A DNA stretch of 34,504 nt from Prevotellaceae bacterium UBA2852 (GCA_002350855.1 DEFM01000005.1:1-34504); one strand, 5' to 3'. Counted from the first letter of the stretch, positions 16,564 through 24,458 are shown. Numbers and translations are program-made. Notes: generated by a model not told the origin, from the letters alone.

Positions 16564-16594
16564 TTGCAACAACCATATAAAAACTATAACTTTG
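16564..16594 (+). promoter_or_regulatory. Promoter of the aromatic amino acid operon
   Basis: TTG at 16564-16566, a 20-bp spacer, then TAACTTTG at 16587-16594 match the Bacteroidetes sigma consensus (TTG / TAnnTTTG) with ideal spacing. The expected start near 16598-16600 leaves about 23 nt before the leader ATG at 16623. This is the best two-part promoter in the window. Confidence 0.75.
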
Positions 16595-16622
16595 CAACGC
16601 AAAAGACAAAAAGTGCGATAAA

Positions 16623-16679
16623 ATGACACAGTATTACAACACATATTACTTTTTTTACTTTTACTTTGACAAGAAGTAG
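16623..16679 (+). CDS. Phe/Tyr-rich leader peptide of the pheA-tyrA operon attenuator
   Basis: An 18-codon frame encodes MTQYYNTYYFFYFYFDKK and a TAG stop at 16677-16679. Six Tyr and four Phe make 10 of 18 residues aromatic, with the densest run (YYFFYFYF) at residues 8-15. It starts about 23 nt after the predicted transcription start and ends immediately before an antiterminator arm. Downstream genes make Phe and Tyr, so the peptide would sense charged tRNA-Phe and tRNA-Tyr by ribosome stalling, as in classical phe and trp attenuation. It acts in cis and probably has no role of its own. It is too short for ordinary gene finding. Confidence 0.85.
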   Translation: MTQYYNTYYFFYFYFDKK

Positions 16680-16752
16680 AGCGGGAAAGTGTATGTGCAT
16701 ACAACAACACGAAAAATAATATAATTATAATTAATCATACAAAGTCCCGCTC
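16679..16752 (+). promoter_or_regulatory. Antiterminator structure of the aromatic operon leader
   Basis: GAGCGGGA (16679-16686), whose first base is the last base of the leader stop codon, is complementary to TCCCGCTC (16745-16752), the 5' arm of the terminator. A second block extends it: TGTATG (16690-16695) with CATACA (16736-16741). Only a 3x3 purine internal loop separates the two helices. The structure is exclusive with the terminator. A ribosome at the stop codon would cover the left arm, while one stalled at Tyr/Phe codons would leave it free. A weak 6-bp pairing of leader codons (16640-16645) with 16692-16697 may form a 1:2 stem. Confidence 0.75.
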
Positions 16753-16776
16753 ACAATACAGTGAGCGGGATTTTTT
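16745..16776 (+). terminator. Attenuator terminator upstream of pheA
   Basis: Perfect 10-bp stem TCCCGCTCAC (16745-16754) and GTGAGCGGGA (16761-16770), a 6-nt loop, then T6 at 16771-16776. It lies between the leader peptide and pheA, 19 bp before the pheA ATG, so it must be conditional for the operon to be expressed. Confidence 0.9.
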
Positions 16777-16795
16777 GTAACCAGCACGACAGCAA

Positions 16796-17638
16796 ATGAG
16801 GAAAGTAGCCATACAAGGAGTCATAGGAAGTTTCCATGACATAGCATCACACAAATACTTCGAAGGTGAAGAACTGGAAATGCTTTGTTGTGACACTTTT
16901 GAGCAAGTATTCGATACTCTGCGCCAGGACTCCAACAACGTTGCACTCGTAGCAATTGAGAATACCATCGCAGGCAGTCTTCTACACAACTACGAACTGC
17001 TTCGCGACAGCGGAATGCAAATCGTTGGTGAACACAAACTGCGAATCAGCCACTCTATCCTGTGCCTGCCCGACCAGTCTTGGGAAGACATCACGGAAGT
17101 AAACTCCCATCCCGTGGCACTCATGCAATGCAGGGAATTCCTCAAGCAGCATCCAGACTTCAAAGTCGTTGAAACCGACGACACAGCAGCATCGGCTCAG
17201 AACATCAGTGAGAACCAACTGCACGGACACGCTGCCATCTGCTCCAAATACTGTGCTGACCTCTACAACATGAAGATATTGCAGGAGGGTATTGAAACCA
17301 ACAAACACAACTTCACACGTTTCCTTGTTGTCACAGACCCTTGGAACGCAGAAAACCTTTCCGACCCAAAGCAGTCGAACAAATCGAGCATCGTGTTCTC
17401 TCTGCCTCACAACGAAGGTAGTTTGTCGCAAGTCCTGTCTATCTTCTCGTTCTACAAGATCAATCTCACAAAAATACAATCACTGCCTATCATCGGACGC
17501 GAATGGGAATATATGTTCTACGTAGACCTTACCTACAACGACTATATACGCTACCGCCAATCAATCGACGCCATCCGTCCACTGACCAAGCAACTCAGTA
17601 TCCTCGGTGAATACAAGGATGGAAGGTCCACAATATAA
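16796..17638 (+). CDS. pheA: Prephenate dehydratase
   Basis: The 280-residue protein converts prephenate to phenylpyruvate, the committed step to phenylalanine. The catalytic domain spans about 1-185 with GVIGSFHDIASHKYF near the N-terminus, IENTIAGSLLHNYELL, and the conserved Thr-Arg-Phe motif at T174-R175-F176 (HNFTRFLVV). A C-terminal ACT domain (about 197-275; SLPHNEGSLSQVLSIF) is the usual phenylalanine-binding feedback site; the ESRP motif is replaced by QSLP. There is no fused chorismate mutase; that activity is carried by the DAHP synthase fusion two genes downstream. It is the first gene after the attenuator, so both transcriptional and allosteric control by Phe are likely. Confidence 0.95.
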   Translation: MRKVAIQGVIGSFHDIASHKYFEGEELEMLCCDTFEQVFDTLRQDSNNVALVAIENTIAGSLLHNYELLRDSGMQIVGEHKLRISHSILCLPDQSWEDITEVNSHPVALMQCREFLKQHPDFKVVETDDTAASAQNISENQLHGHAAICSKYCADLYNMKILQEGIETNKHNFTRFLVVTDPWNAENLSDPKQSNKSSIVFSLPHNEGSLSQVLSIFSFYKINLTKIQSLPIIGREWEYMFYVDLTYNDYIRYRQSIDAIRPLTKQLSILGEYKDGRSTI

Positions 17639-17675
17639 AAAACAACTCACGAACTCTAACTCTTAAACTATATTA

Positions 17676-17721
17676 CCCCTTGATGTCAGAATCCTTCCCT
17701 ATATGGGAGAGCTAGAGGGGG
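17676..17721. repeat. Intergenic hairpin repeat inside the aromatic operon
   Basis: CCCCT...TTCCC-TATAT-GGGAG...AGGGGG has outer CCCCT/AGGGG and inner TCCC/GGGA complementarity between pheA and the aminotransferase gene. It looks like a diverged member of the hairpin-repeat family at 21790 and 24379. There is no T-tract, so it should not end transcription. Confidence 0.45.
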
Positions 17722-17730
17722 CTTTACATT

Positions 17731-18900
17731 ATGAATATCCAACCAGCAGACCGCATCGCCAATGTGAGCGAATATTACTTCAGCCGTAAGCTGAAAGAAA
17801 TTGCACGTCTCAATGCTGAAGGCAAGGACATACTCAGTCTTGCCATCGGAAGTCCGGACATGCCACCATCACAAGCTACTATCGACAAGCTTTGTGAAGT
17901 AGCAAACAATCCTGCCGCACACGGTTACCAGCCAACAATCGGCACACCAGAACTACGTACGGCAATGGCAAATTTCTATAAACGCTGGTATGGCGTGGAA
18001 CTGAATCCGAACACCGAAATCCAACCGCTCATCGGTTCGAAAGAAGGAATCCTGCACACCACCCTCGCACTCTGTAATGTCGGCGACCGTGTACTTGTGC
18101 CAAACCCAGGTTATCCAACCTACACTTCGCTCAACCGCATTCTCGGTACAGAAATCATCAACTACGATCTGACTGAAGAAAACGGATGGCAACCCGACTT
18201 CGACGCACTGGATAAGATGGATCTGTCAGGTGTAAAGGTCATGTGGACCAACTATCCCCACATGCCGACAGGTGCTCCTGCAACCCGTGAACTGTATCAG
18301 AAGCTGGTGGACTTCGCCCGTCGTCATAACATAGTCATCATCAACGACAACCCATATAGCTTCATCCTTAACGACGGTGAACACCTGAGCATCCTTCAGG
18401 TCCCTGGAGCAAAAGAGTGTTGCATTGAATTCAACTCTATGTCGAAGAGCCACAACATGCCAGGATGGCGTGTGGGAATGCTTGCTACCAACTCCACTTT
18501 CGTTGAATGGATTCTGCGAATCAAGAGTAATATCGACAGCGGTACATTCCGTGCCATGCAACTGGCTGCAGCCACTGCATACGACAACACCGACGAATGG
18601 CACATGCAGGCAAACGTGGAAACCTACCGCAGCCGCCGCAAAATTGCAGAGGAGATAATGCGAAGCCTCGGCTGTACATTCGATCCGAAGCAGACAGGTA
18701 TGTTCCTTTGGGGAAAGATTCCGGACACCTACTCCGATGTAGAGCAACTCACAGAGCGAGTGCTTCACGAGGCAAGAGTGTTTATCACACCAGGCTTCAT
18801 CTTCGGAAGCAACGGAGCACGATACATCCGCATCTCCCTCTGCGCTAAGGACAACATCATGCAGAAGGCACTTGATAGAATTAAAGAAGTTTTTAAGTAA
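17731..18900 (+). CDS. PLP-dependent class I/II aminotransferase, probably aromatic
   Basis: The 389-residue fold-type I aminotransferase has the Schiff-base lysine at K239 in NSMSKSHNMPGWRVGM. Other family landmarks are SLAIGSPDMPPS near residue 40, a YQPTIGTPELR segment, NPGYPTY, and a late RYIRISLC with the substrate-carboxylate Arg. Between pheA and the DAHP synthase fusion, the natural role is transamination of phenylpyruvate and 4-hydroxyphenylpyruvate to Phe and Tyr. Sequence alone also fits aspartate or LL-diaminopimelate-type aminotransferases, so substrate is inferred from position. The gap to pheA is 92 bp and contains only a repeat; the gene should lie in the same transcript. Confidence 0.88.
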   Translation: MNIQPADRIANVSEYYFSRKLKEIARLNAEGKDILSLAIGSPDMPPSQATIDKLCEVANNPAAHGYQPTIGTPELRTAMANFYKRWYGVELNPNTEIQPLIGSKEGILHTTLALCNVGDRVLVPNPGYPTYTSLNRILGTEIINYDLTEENGWQPDFDALDKMDLSGVKVMWTNYPHMPTGAPATRELYQKLVDFARRHNIVIINDNPYSFILNDGEHLSILQVPGAKECCIEFNSMSKSHNMPGWRVGMLATNSTFVEWILRIKSNIDSGTFRAMQLAAATAYDNTDEWHMQANVETYRSRRKIAEEIMRSLGCTFDPKQTGMFLWGKIPDTYSDVEQLTERVLHEARVFITPGFIFGSNGARYIRISLCAKDNIMQKALDRIKEVFK

Positions 18901-18901
18901 A

Positions 18902-18940
18902 TACTACGAATACTAGAAATACTAGGAATACTAGAAATAA
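18902..18940. repeat. Short tandem repeat AATACTAGAAAT-type
   Basis: The words AATACTACG, AATACTAG, AATACTAGG and AATACTAG follow one another between the aminotransferase stop and the DAHP synthase start. Non-coding. Confidence 0.6.
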
Positions 18941-18955
18941 AAAAAGAATAATAAT

Positions 18956-20026
18956 ATGGAACTCAATCTTCAGCCACTTAACCTTCCCGGTATAGAACCC
19001 AAACGTCCTCTTATCATCTGTGGACCATGCAGTGCCGAGACCGAAGAACAGGTAATGGACACAGCACGTCAACTCTACAACAACGGATTCCGCATTCTCC
19101 GTGCGGGAATCTGGAAACCACGTACCAAACCAGGCGGTTTCGAAGGTCACGGAGAGAAAGCACTTCCTTGGTTAAAACGTGTAAAGGACGAAATCGGTAT
19201 GCTCACCGCTACCGAAGTGGCTACTCCAGCCCACGTGGAACTTGCACTGAAATACGGAATCGACATCCTTTGGGTGGGAGCACGTACCAGTGCCAATCCG
19301 TTTGCAGTACAGGAACTGGCAGACTCACTGAAAGGCGTGGACGTTCCTGTATTGGTAAAGAATCCTGTTAACCCTGACCTCGAACTGTGGGTAGGAGCAC
19401 TGGAACGCATCAATGGTGCAGGCATCACCCGACTTGGAGCCATTCACCGCGGATTCTCATCTTACGACAAGAAGATTTATCGCAACCTCCCAATGTGGCA
19501 GATTCCTATCGAACTGAGCCGTCGCTTTCCTGGGCTGCCCATTATCTGCGATCCAAGCCACATCGGTGGCCGTCGTGACCTCATCGCTCCGCTCTGTCAG
19601 CAAGCTATGGACTTGGGAATGGACGGACTTATCATTGAGAGCCATAACAACCCAGAGAAGGCATGGAGCGACGCAAACCAGCAGGTAACTCCAGAAATTC
19701 TCGAATACATCATCAACCTGCTCGTAATCCGTGACGAAGTAGTTTCAACAGAAAACATCTCCGCTCTGCGCCGTCAGATTGACGATATCGACAACTCTCT
19801 CATCGAACTGCTCGCCAAGCGTATGCGTATCAGCCGCGAAATCGGTCAGTACAAGAAAGAGCACGGTATGACTATTGTCCAGACCAGCCGCTATGCCGAG
19901 ATTCTTGACAAACGTGGTGCACAGGGTTCACTTTGCGGAATCGACAGCAACTGCACACGTCAGATTTTCGAATCTATCCACGAAGAGAGTGTTCGTCAGC
20001 AGGTGGAAATCATCAACCGCAAGTAA
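18956..20026 (+). CDS. aroG: Bifunctional DAHP synthase / chorismate mutase
   Basis: The 356-residue fusion has an N-terminal type I-beta DAHP synthase (about 1-255) with LIICGPCSAETEEQ, RAGIWKPRTKPGGFEGHG, ILWVGARTSANPFAVQEL, NPVNPDLELW and ICDPSHIGGRRD. It condenses phosphoenolpyruvate with erythrose 4-phosphate to open the shikimate pathway. A C-terminal AroQ-type chorismate mutase (about 266-350; ALRRQIDDIDNSLIELLAKR...) makes prephenate, the shared substrate of PheA and TyrA in this operon. In such fusions, described in several bacteria, the mutase part also mediates prephenate inhibition of DAHP synthase. Its position between pheA and tyrA fits one enzyme feeding both branches. Confidence 0.95.
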   Translation: MELNLQPLNLPGIEPKRPLIICGPCSAETEEQVMDTARQLYNNGFRILRAGIWKPRTKPGGFEGHGEKALPWLKRVKDEIGMLTATEVATPAHVELALKYGIDILWVGARTSANPFAVQELADSLKGVDVPVLVKNPVNPDLELWVGALERINGAGITRLGAIHRGFSSYDKKIYRNLPMWQIPIELSRRFPGLPIICDPSHIGGRRDLIAPLCQQAMDLGMDGLIIESHNNPEKAWSDANQQVTPEILEYIINLLVIRDEVVSTENISALRRQIDDIDNSLIELLAKRMRISREIGQYKKEHGMTIVQTSRYAEILDKRGAQGSLCGIDSNCTRQIFESIHEESVRQQVEIINRK

Positions 20027-20053
20027 ACGGTTTCAACCACCCAGTTCTTTACC

Positions 20054-20983
20054 ATGTTCAAATCGTATTTCTCATACAGCAAATCCGATCGCAAGACAAA
20101 CAGCATCATTCTTGTGATTCTCATCCTTGTGGCTGTGTTCTGGTTGGGAAAGACAATTGGCTCATCGGAGAAAGATAACGGTAAAGATCCTTCGACCAGG
20201 CTAATGGATGTGGACAGTATTTCTAACAGAAAGGCTTCCGACTCCACGCAAGACAATTCTCTTCCGCATACGTTTGACCCGAACACCGTGGATGCAGCCA
20301 CATTGATGAAGCTGGGCATTGCCAAGAACAAGGCTGTGGCATTGGTTCACTACCGTGAAAGCGGCAAGGTTTTCAGCAGCGAGAACGATGTTCTCTCTAC
20401 CTACAACTGGACTCCTGAAGACATCGAACTCATACATCCCTATATGCGTATAGGAGAAGAGTTTCAGCGAAAGGTAAAAAGCCGTCCCAACTACACCTAC
20501 GAGGAGGGGCAGCAATCAGAACCAATTAACTGGCAACGAAAGGACAGCAGTCACCACGAAGCCGAATACACATCCAATAAATTCACATCACCGACCACTG
20601 TTGACCCGAACGCTGCAGACACCACTCTCCTCCAGCGTATTCCAGGTATCGGCAGATACTTCTCACGTCAGATAGTTATTCATCGTGAACGCCTTGGCGG
20701 ATATGTCAGCATAGAGCAGTTGTGCGAAATCCTCAATTTCCCGAAAGAGACACTCTCGTGGTTTGAGATTAAACAAAAGCCTGCTCTTCGCAAGATTAAT
20801 CTGAACGCTGCAGATTTCCGGCAGTTGGCATCACATCCCTACATAGGATATAAGCACACCAAAGACATTCAGAACTACATCCGTCTTAACGGAACAATCA
20901 ACACTATAGAGCAATTACGTTCCACTGGCATCTTTACCGATGCAGAACTGGAGCAATTGATTCCCTATCTTGAATTAAAATAA
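20054..20983 (+). CDS. Membrane-anchored helix-hairpin-helix protein, ComEA-like
   Basis: The 309-residue protein has an N-terminal membrane segment at about 18-35 (IILVILILVAVFWLG) and a soluble tail. Three helix-hairpin-helix units are visible: DPNTVDAATLMKLGI...(about 75-140), DPNAADTTLLQRIPGIGRYF...(about 183-240), and INLNAADFRQLASHPYIG...(about 255-309). ComEA proteins bind double-stranded DNA during uptake with such motifs. The middle unit keeps the PGIG hairpin; the other two have altered hairpins. The gene sits inside the aromatic operon, 27 bp after the DAHP synthase and 9 bp before tyrA. It therefore shares the attenuator for no obvious metabolic reason. Confidence 0.8.
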   Translation: MFKSYFSYSKSDRKTNSIILVILILVAVFWLGKTIGSSEKDNGKDPSTRLMDVDSISNRKASDSTQDNSLPHTFDPNTVDAATLMKLGIAKNKAVALVHYRESGKVFSSENDVLSTYNWTPEDIELIHPYMRIGEEFQRKVKSRPNYTYEEGQQSEPINWQRKDSSHHEAEYTSNKFTSPTTVDPNAADTTLLQRIPGIGRYFSRQIVIHRERLGGYVSIEQLCEILNFPKETLSWFEIKQKPALRKINLNAADFRQLASHPYIGYKHTKDIQNYIRLNGTINTIEQLRSTGIFTDAELEQLIPYLELK

Positions 20984-20992
20984 TAACATAAT

Positions 20993-21769
20993 ATGAGAAT
21001 TCTAATCCTTGGAGCCGGCAAGATGGGTTCCTTCTTCACAGATTTACTTAGTTTTGACCACGAAGTGGCTGTTTACGAAATCGATTCAAAACGCCTGCGC
21101 TTCATCTATAATTCACAGCGATTCACAACGATGGAAGAGATTGACGAATTCAATCCCGAACTCGTCATCAATGCCGTCAGTCTGAAATACACACTCGACG
21201 TGTTCCGTCAGCTGATTCCCCATCTTCAGAAAGAGCACTGCATCCTCAGCGACATCTCTTCTGTCAAGACTGGATTCAAGGAATTCTACGAGGAAAGCGG
21301 TTTCCGCTATGTCAGCACTCACCCTATGTTCGGACCGACCTTTGCCAACCTTGGCAAACTGAATGATGAGAATGCCATCATCATCAATGAAGGTGACTAC
21401 ATGGGACGCTGTTTCTTCAAGGATCTCTATGCACGTCTCGGACTCAACATCTTTGAATACACATTCGAAGAGCACGACCAGACTGTGGCTTACTCTCTTT
21501 CCATACCGTTCATCTCCACTTTCGCCTTTGCCGCAGTGATGAAGCATCAGGACGCTCCCGGAACCACATTCAAGCGTCACATGAAAATTGCAAAGGGTGT
21601 ACTCAGTGAGGATGACACCCTGCTTCGCGAAATTCTCTTCAACCCCTACACCAAAGAACAGGTAGAGCAGATCCGTACCGAGATGAAGGAACTCATTGAG
21701 ATCATCGACACCAAGGACGAAGACCGCATGCAACGCTACCTGACAAAGATCAGAGAGAATATTAAATAG
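20993..21769 (+). CDS. tyrA: Prephenate dehydrogenase
   Basis: The 258-residue protein oxidatively decarboxylates prephenate to 4-hydroxyphenylpyruvate, the committed step to tyrosine. The N-terminal Rossmann motif is ILILGAGKMGSFF; DISSVKTGF and HPMFGPTF (H110) are TyrA hallmarks near the active site. A helical C-terminal half includes ETRTEM-like helices (EQVEQIRTEMKELIEII). There is no ACT domain, so feedback control would rest on the attenuator and on the upstream enzymes. It is the last biosynthetic gene of the operon. No terminator follows; only a hairpin repeat lies between it and the hydrolase gene. Confidence 0.93.
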   Translation: MRILILGAGKMGSFFTDLLSFDHEVAVYEIDSKRLRFIYNSQRFTTMEEIDEFNPELVINAVSLKYTLDVFRQLIPHLQKEHCILSDISSVKTGFKEFYEESGFRYVSTHPMFGPTFANLGKLNDENAIIINEGDYMGRCFFKDLYARLGLNIFEYTFEEHDQTVAYSLSIPFISTFAFAAVMKHQDAPGTTFKRHMKIAKGVLSEDDTLLREILFNPYTKEQVEQIRTEMKELIEIIDTKDEDRMQRYLTKIRENIK

Positions 21770-21789
21770 AAAGAAGACCCTTCCCCCTG

Positions 21790-21809
21790 CCCCTCCCTGC
21801 ATGGAGGGG
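21790..21809. repeat. Hairpin repeat CCCCTCC-N6-GGAGGGG
   Basis: Perfect 7-bp stem with loop CTGCAT, followed by GTGGTTAGCC. It matches 24379-24398 (loop CTGTAT) in stem, loop position and flanks. The adjacent 21824-21837 (CCGGTACTATCACT) is the inverse of 16426-16439. Non-coding; no T-tract. Confidence 0.75.
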
Positions 21810-21859
21810 AGTGGTTAGCCCAGCCGGTACTATCACTAAACTCTTCACACTTCACGTTT

Positions 21860-22783
21860 ATGTCTAAACCCTGGATAATACGTTCATTGATTGCCGTAGT
21901 GATAATCATATTGATTGTCATTGTCGGTGGCAGTTTCTATATGCTTAGCTATTCACTGTCGCCTGACGAGAGCCGCACCGACACAGTGGCTTGCTATCGG
22001 GAACTCTTTAACAAGTATCCTGAGACACGTCCATGGATAGACAGTCTGAGAAAGCATGAAGCTCTGCGCGACACATTTGTATTAATGCCTACAGGAGAAC
22101 GGCATCATTCTCTTGTTATAAACCGAGGCAGCAATAAAACCGCAATCGTTATTCACGGATGGAGAGACAGCAATATCAAGTTCCTCTATCTTGCCCGTCT
22201 TTACGAAAAGGAACTGGGCTACAATGTAGTTCTCCCAGATCTTCATGCCCACGGACTAAGTGAAGGAGATATGATACAGATGGGATGGCTCGACCGCAAG
22301 GATATACTTCATTGGATGTCCATATTCAAGAGCGACACAATGGCGGTACACGGAGTGTCAATGGGCGGAGCGACAACGATGATGGTGTCTGCAGAAGAAA
22401 TGCCTGCCGGCATCAAGGACATACGCTTCGTTGACGACTGCGGATATACAAGTGTGTGGGATGAATTTGCAGGAGAGCTGAAGAACCAGTTCGGACTGCC
22501 CGCATTTCCGCTTCTGCATACCACCAGCCTATTGTGTAAGATTCGTTATGGCTGGTATTTCGGAGAAGCGTCTGCGCTCAATCAGGTCAGGAAATGCACC
22601 TACCCCATGCTGTTCATTCATGGAGATAAGGACACGTTCGTTCCCACAGAGATGGTTTACCGTCTGTACGAGGCAAAACCTGACAACAAAGAACTCTGGA
22701 TAGCAAAAGGTGCAGAACACGCTGAGTCGTACTTGAAGCACAGGCAAGAATACCTGAACCAACTCCGCAAATTCCTCAAATAA
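21860..22783 (+). CDS. Membrane-anchored alpha/beta hydrolase
   Basis: The 307-residue protein has an N-terminal membrane segment at about 9-30 (LIAVVIIILIVIVGGSFYML) and an extracytoplasmic alpha/beta hydrolase domain. The catalytic triad is visible: nucleophile S167 in GVSMGG, D258 in HGDKDTFVP, and H287 in GAEHAES. The oxyanion region is VIHGWRDSN. It is probably a serine esterase, lipase or peptidase; the substrate cannot be read from sequence. It lies 90 bp after tyrA with only a repeat between, so read-through from the operon is possible. A strong terminator pair follows its stop. Confidence 0.85.
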   Translation: MSKPWIIRSLIAVVIIILIVIVGGSFYMLSYSLSPDESRTDTVACYRELFNKYPETRPWIDSLRKHEALRDTFVLMPTGERHHSLVINRGSNKTAIVIHGWRDSNIKFLYLARLYEKELGYNVVLPDLHAHGLSEGDMIQMGWLDRKDILHWMSIFKSDTMAVHGVSMGGATTMMVSAEEMPAGIKDIRFVDDCGYTSVWDEFAGELKNQFGLPAFPLLHTTSLLCKIRYGWYFGEASALNQVRKCTYPMLFIHGDKDTFVPTEMVYRLYEAKPDNKELWIAKGAEHAESYLKHRQEYLNQLRKFLK

Positions 22784-22826
22784 CGTGAGTTTTTCTGTTT
22801 GAAAATCGTCGGTTAAGTTTTGTCAG

Positions 22827-22847
22827 AAAAACACCACGGTGTTTTTT
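22827..22847 (+). terminator. First of two adjacent terminator hairpins
   Basis: AAAAACAC (22827-22834) pairs with GTGTTTTT (22839-22846) around a 4-nt loop, with T6 at the end. It is also T-rich when read leftward, so it could act in both directions between the converging hydrolase and cardiolipin synthase genes. Confidence 0.6.
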
Positions 22848-22855
22848 AAAATTCT

Positions 22856-22892
22856 CCACAGTATTTTTTCAAAAACACTGTGGTGTTTTTTT
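22856..22892 (+). terminator. Second terminator hairpin between convergent genes
   Basis: CCACAGT (22856-22862) pairs with ACTGTGG (22877-22883), one mismatch, then TTTTT with AAAAA. GTTTTTTT follows to 22892. Together with the hairpin at 22827 it forms a tandem terminator in the 151-bp gap between convergent genes. Confidence 0.7.
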
Positions 22893-22934
22893 GTTATTGT
22901 TTCCGTAAAGGTATTAAGTAGGGGAAAATGGCAT

Positions 22935-24359
22935 TTAAAGCAGAGGTGAAAGCAGGCGGAAGAAACTCTCTACGAAGCGGTGCAAGAACGGACGGCGGAA
23001 GAGGTTCTGCTCTGATTTAATCAAGGTACAGTGATGCTGATCCTCACTGAAGATCCGTTTGACTTGCAGAGCAGCAGCTTCGTCATAAATAAACATATTC
23101 GCTTCGAAGTTATTCTCAAAACTGCGGAAATCGAGATTAGTTGAACCGCAGGTGCAGATACAGTCATCACACACAAGAAGCTTGGAGTGGTTGAATCCGT
23201 CTTCGTAGAAATACACCTTAACTCCAGCCCTGAGCACTTGTGGTAGGAATGAGCGGCTTGCCCATTCCACAATTTTGGCATCACCATGACGAGGTATCAT
23301 CAGTCGTACATCCACGCCCGACAGTGCTGCCGTACGCATAGCGAAGAGGACTGGATCGGTCGGCAGAAAATATGGTGTCTCCATATAGACATAATGGCGT
23401 GCCTCGAGCAGTATCCTCACATATCCCTGCATGATACTTGCCCACTGCGATGTAGGACTGCTGGTCACTATCTGTGCCATACAGTCGTTCTTGACGGCGG
23501 ATAGTGATGGCGGATAGTATTTCTGATCTGAAAGCAACGATCTGCTGACGAAGTACCAGTCTTCAAGGAAAGTGCGCTGCATGGCATGCACCTGATCACC
23601 GACCACCTTGAGGTGGGTATCACGCCACGGACCTCGTTTTGTTCCTTCCAGATAGCGCTGAGCTATATTCATGCCACCGATAAATCCCACCTGTCCGTCA
23701 ACCACACATATCTTGCGGTGGTTGCGGTAGTTGATTTTTCCAGTAAGCATAGGGAAGTGCACTGGCATGAACGGGCGGATATCCACTCCTGCCTTCTTCA
23801 TTCGCTTGAAGAACTTTCCGCGGACTTTCCAGCAACCTACATCATCATAGATGACACGTACCTCAACACCAGCCTGTGCACGTTCGATAAGCACATCGGC
23901 AAAGGAGTTGCCAAGTGGGTCGTTCTCTATGATATATGTAGAAAGGTGGATGTGATGGCGTGCATTACGAAGTGTTTCCTTCAGTACAGGGAAAAATGTT
24001 TTGCCCTGAGTATAGAACTCCACTTCGTTGTTCTTCATCGGAAGAGCAAAACTCTGGTTTGCAAAAAGGCGCATGAGAGTCTGATGACGTTCTATGAGTG
24101 GAGAATCCTTCTTTGGAGCTACCTCCAGCATGGCTTTCCGCGTCATACGGTCCATGGTATGGCGATTGATGATAAACTCCTTACGGATGTTCTGACCAAA
24201 GAAGATATAGAGAATAATTCCGACAACCGGGACAAACGCCAGGACCAAAAGCCATGCCATAGTCTTAGCTGGCTGGCGGTTCTCAAGGAGTACCGTCAAC
24301 ATTGTTCCGACTACAATTATAATGTAGAGAACCAGGATTGTCCAGTTAAGTATTGTCAT
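22935..24359 (-). CDS. cls: Cardiolipin synthase (phospholipase D family)
   Basis: The 474-residue protein joins two phosphatidylglycerol molecules into cardiolipin at the inner membrane. Two N-terminal membrane segments (about 3-23 and 33-52; WTILVLYIIIVVGTML, WLLVLAFVPVVGIILYIFFG) precede two phospholipase D domains. The first HKD motif is H214-K216-D221 (HRKICVVDG) and the second H391-K393-D398 (HSKLLVCDD), each followed by the GSxN/GG(M/T)N-type loop (IGGMNIAQRY; GSTNLDFRSF). Length and order match bacterial Cls. A perfect leftward -7 box lies at 24451-24458. It is monocistronic here. Confidence 0.95.
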   Translation of the reverse strand: MTILNWTILVLYIIIVVGTMLTVLLENRQPAKTMAWLLVLAFVPVVGIILYIFFGQNIRKEFIINRHTMDRMTRKAMLEVAPKKDSPLIERHQTLMRLFANQSFALPMKNNEVEFYTQGKTFFPVLKETLRNARHHIHLSTYIIENDPLGNSFADVLIERAQAGVEVRVIYDDVGCWKVRGKFFKRMKKAGVDIRPFMPVHFPMLTGKINYRNHRKICVVDGQVGFIGGMNIAQRYLEGTKRGPWRDTHLKVVGDQVHAMQRTFLEDWYFVSRSLLSDQKYYPPSLSAVKNDCMAQIVTSSPTSQWASIMQGYVRILLEARHYVYMETPYFLPTDPVLFAMRTAALSGVDVRLMIPRHGDAKIVEWASRSFLPQVLRAGVKVYFYEDGFNHSKLLVCDDCICTCGSTNLDFRSFENNFEANMFIYDEAAALQVKRIFSEDQHHCTLIKSEQNLFRRPFLHRFVESFFRLLSPLL

Positions 24360-24378
24360 ATTAAAACAGCCCCCCTTA

Positions 24379-24398
24379 CCCCTCCCTGTATGGAGGGG
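24379..24398. repeat. Hairpin repeat CCCCTCC-N6-GGAGGGG, in the cls 5' UTR
   Basis: Stem of 7 bp with loop CTGTAT, flanked by TTA and AGTAGTTACCCCATACGGG. Sister of 21790-21809. It lies between the cls promoter (24451-24458) and start codon (24359), so it would be transcribed in the cls leader RNA. Confidence 0.75.
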
Positions 24399-24450
24399 AG
24401 TAGTTACCCCATACGGGAAGAAAAAGAAAACATAAAAGCTTCTTAGCAGG

Positions 24451-24458
24451 CAAAGATA
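24451..24458 (-). promoter_or_regulatory. -7 box TATCTTTG for cls
   Basis: CAAAGATA reads TATCTTTG leftward, a perfect consensus about 90 bp upstream of the cls start. The -33 position is not well matched. Confidence 0.5.

Noticed and set aside
21790..21809. Hairpin considered as the terminator of the aromatic operon
   Set aside because: It has a GC stem but no T-tract, and the same hairpin recurs at unrelated places such as the cls leader.
23586..24446. 286-codon rightward frame
   Set aside because: Antisense to cardiolipin synthase and runs through its 5' UTR repeat; no protein features.
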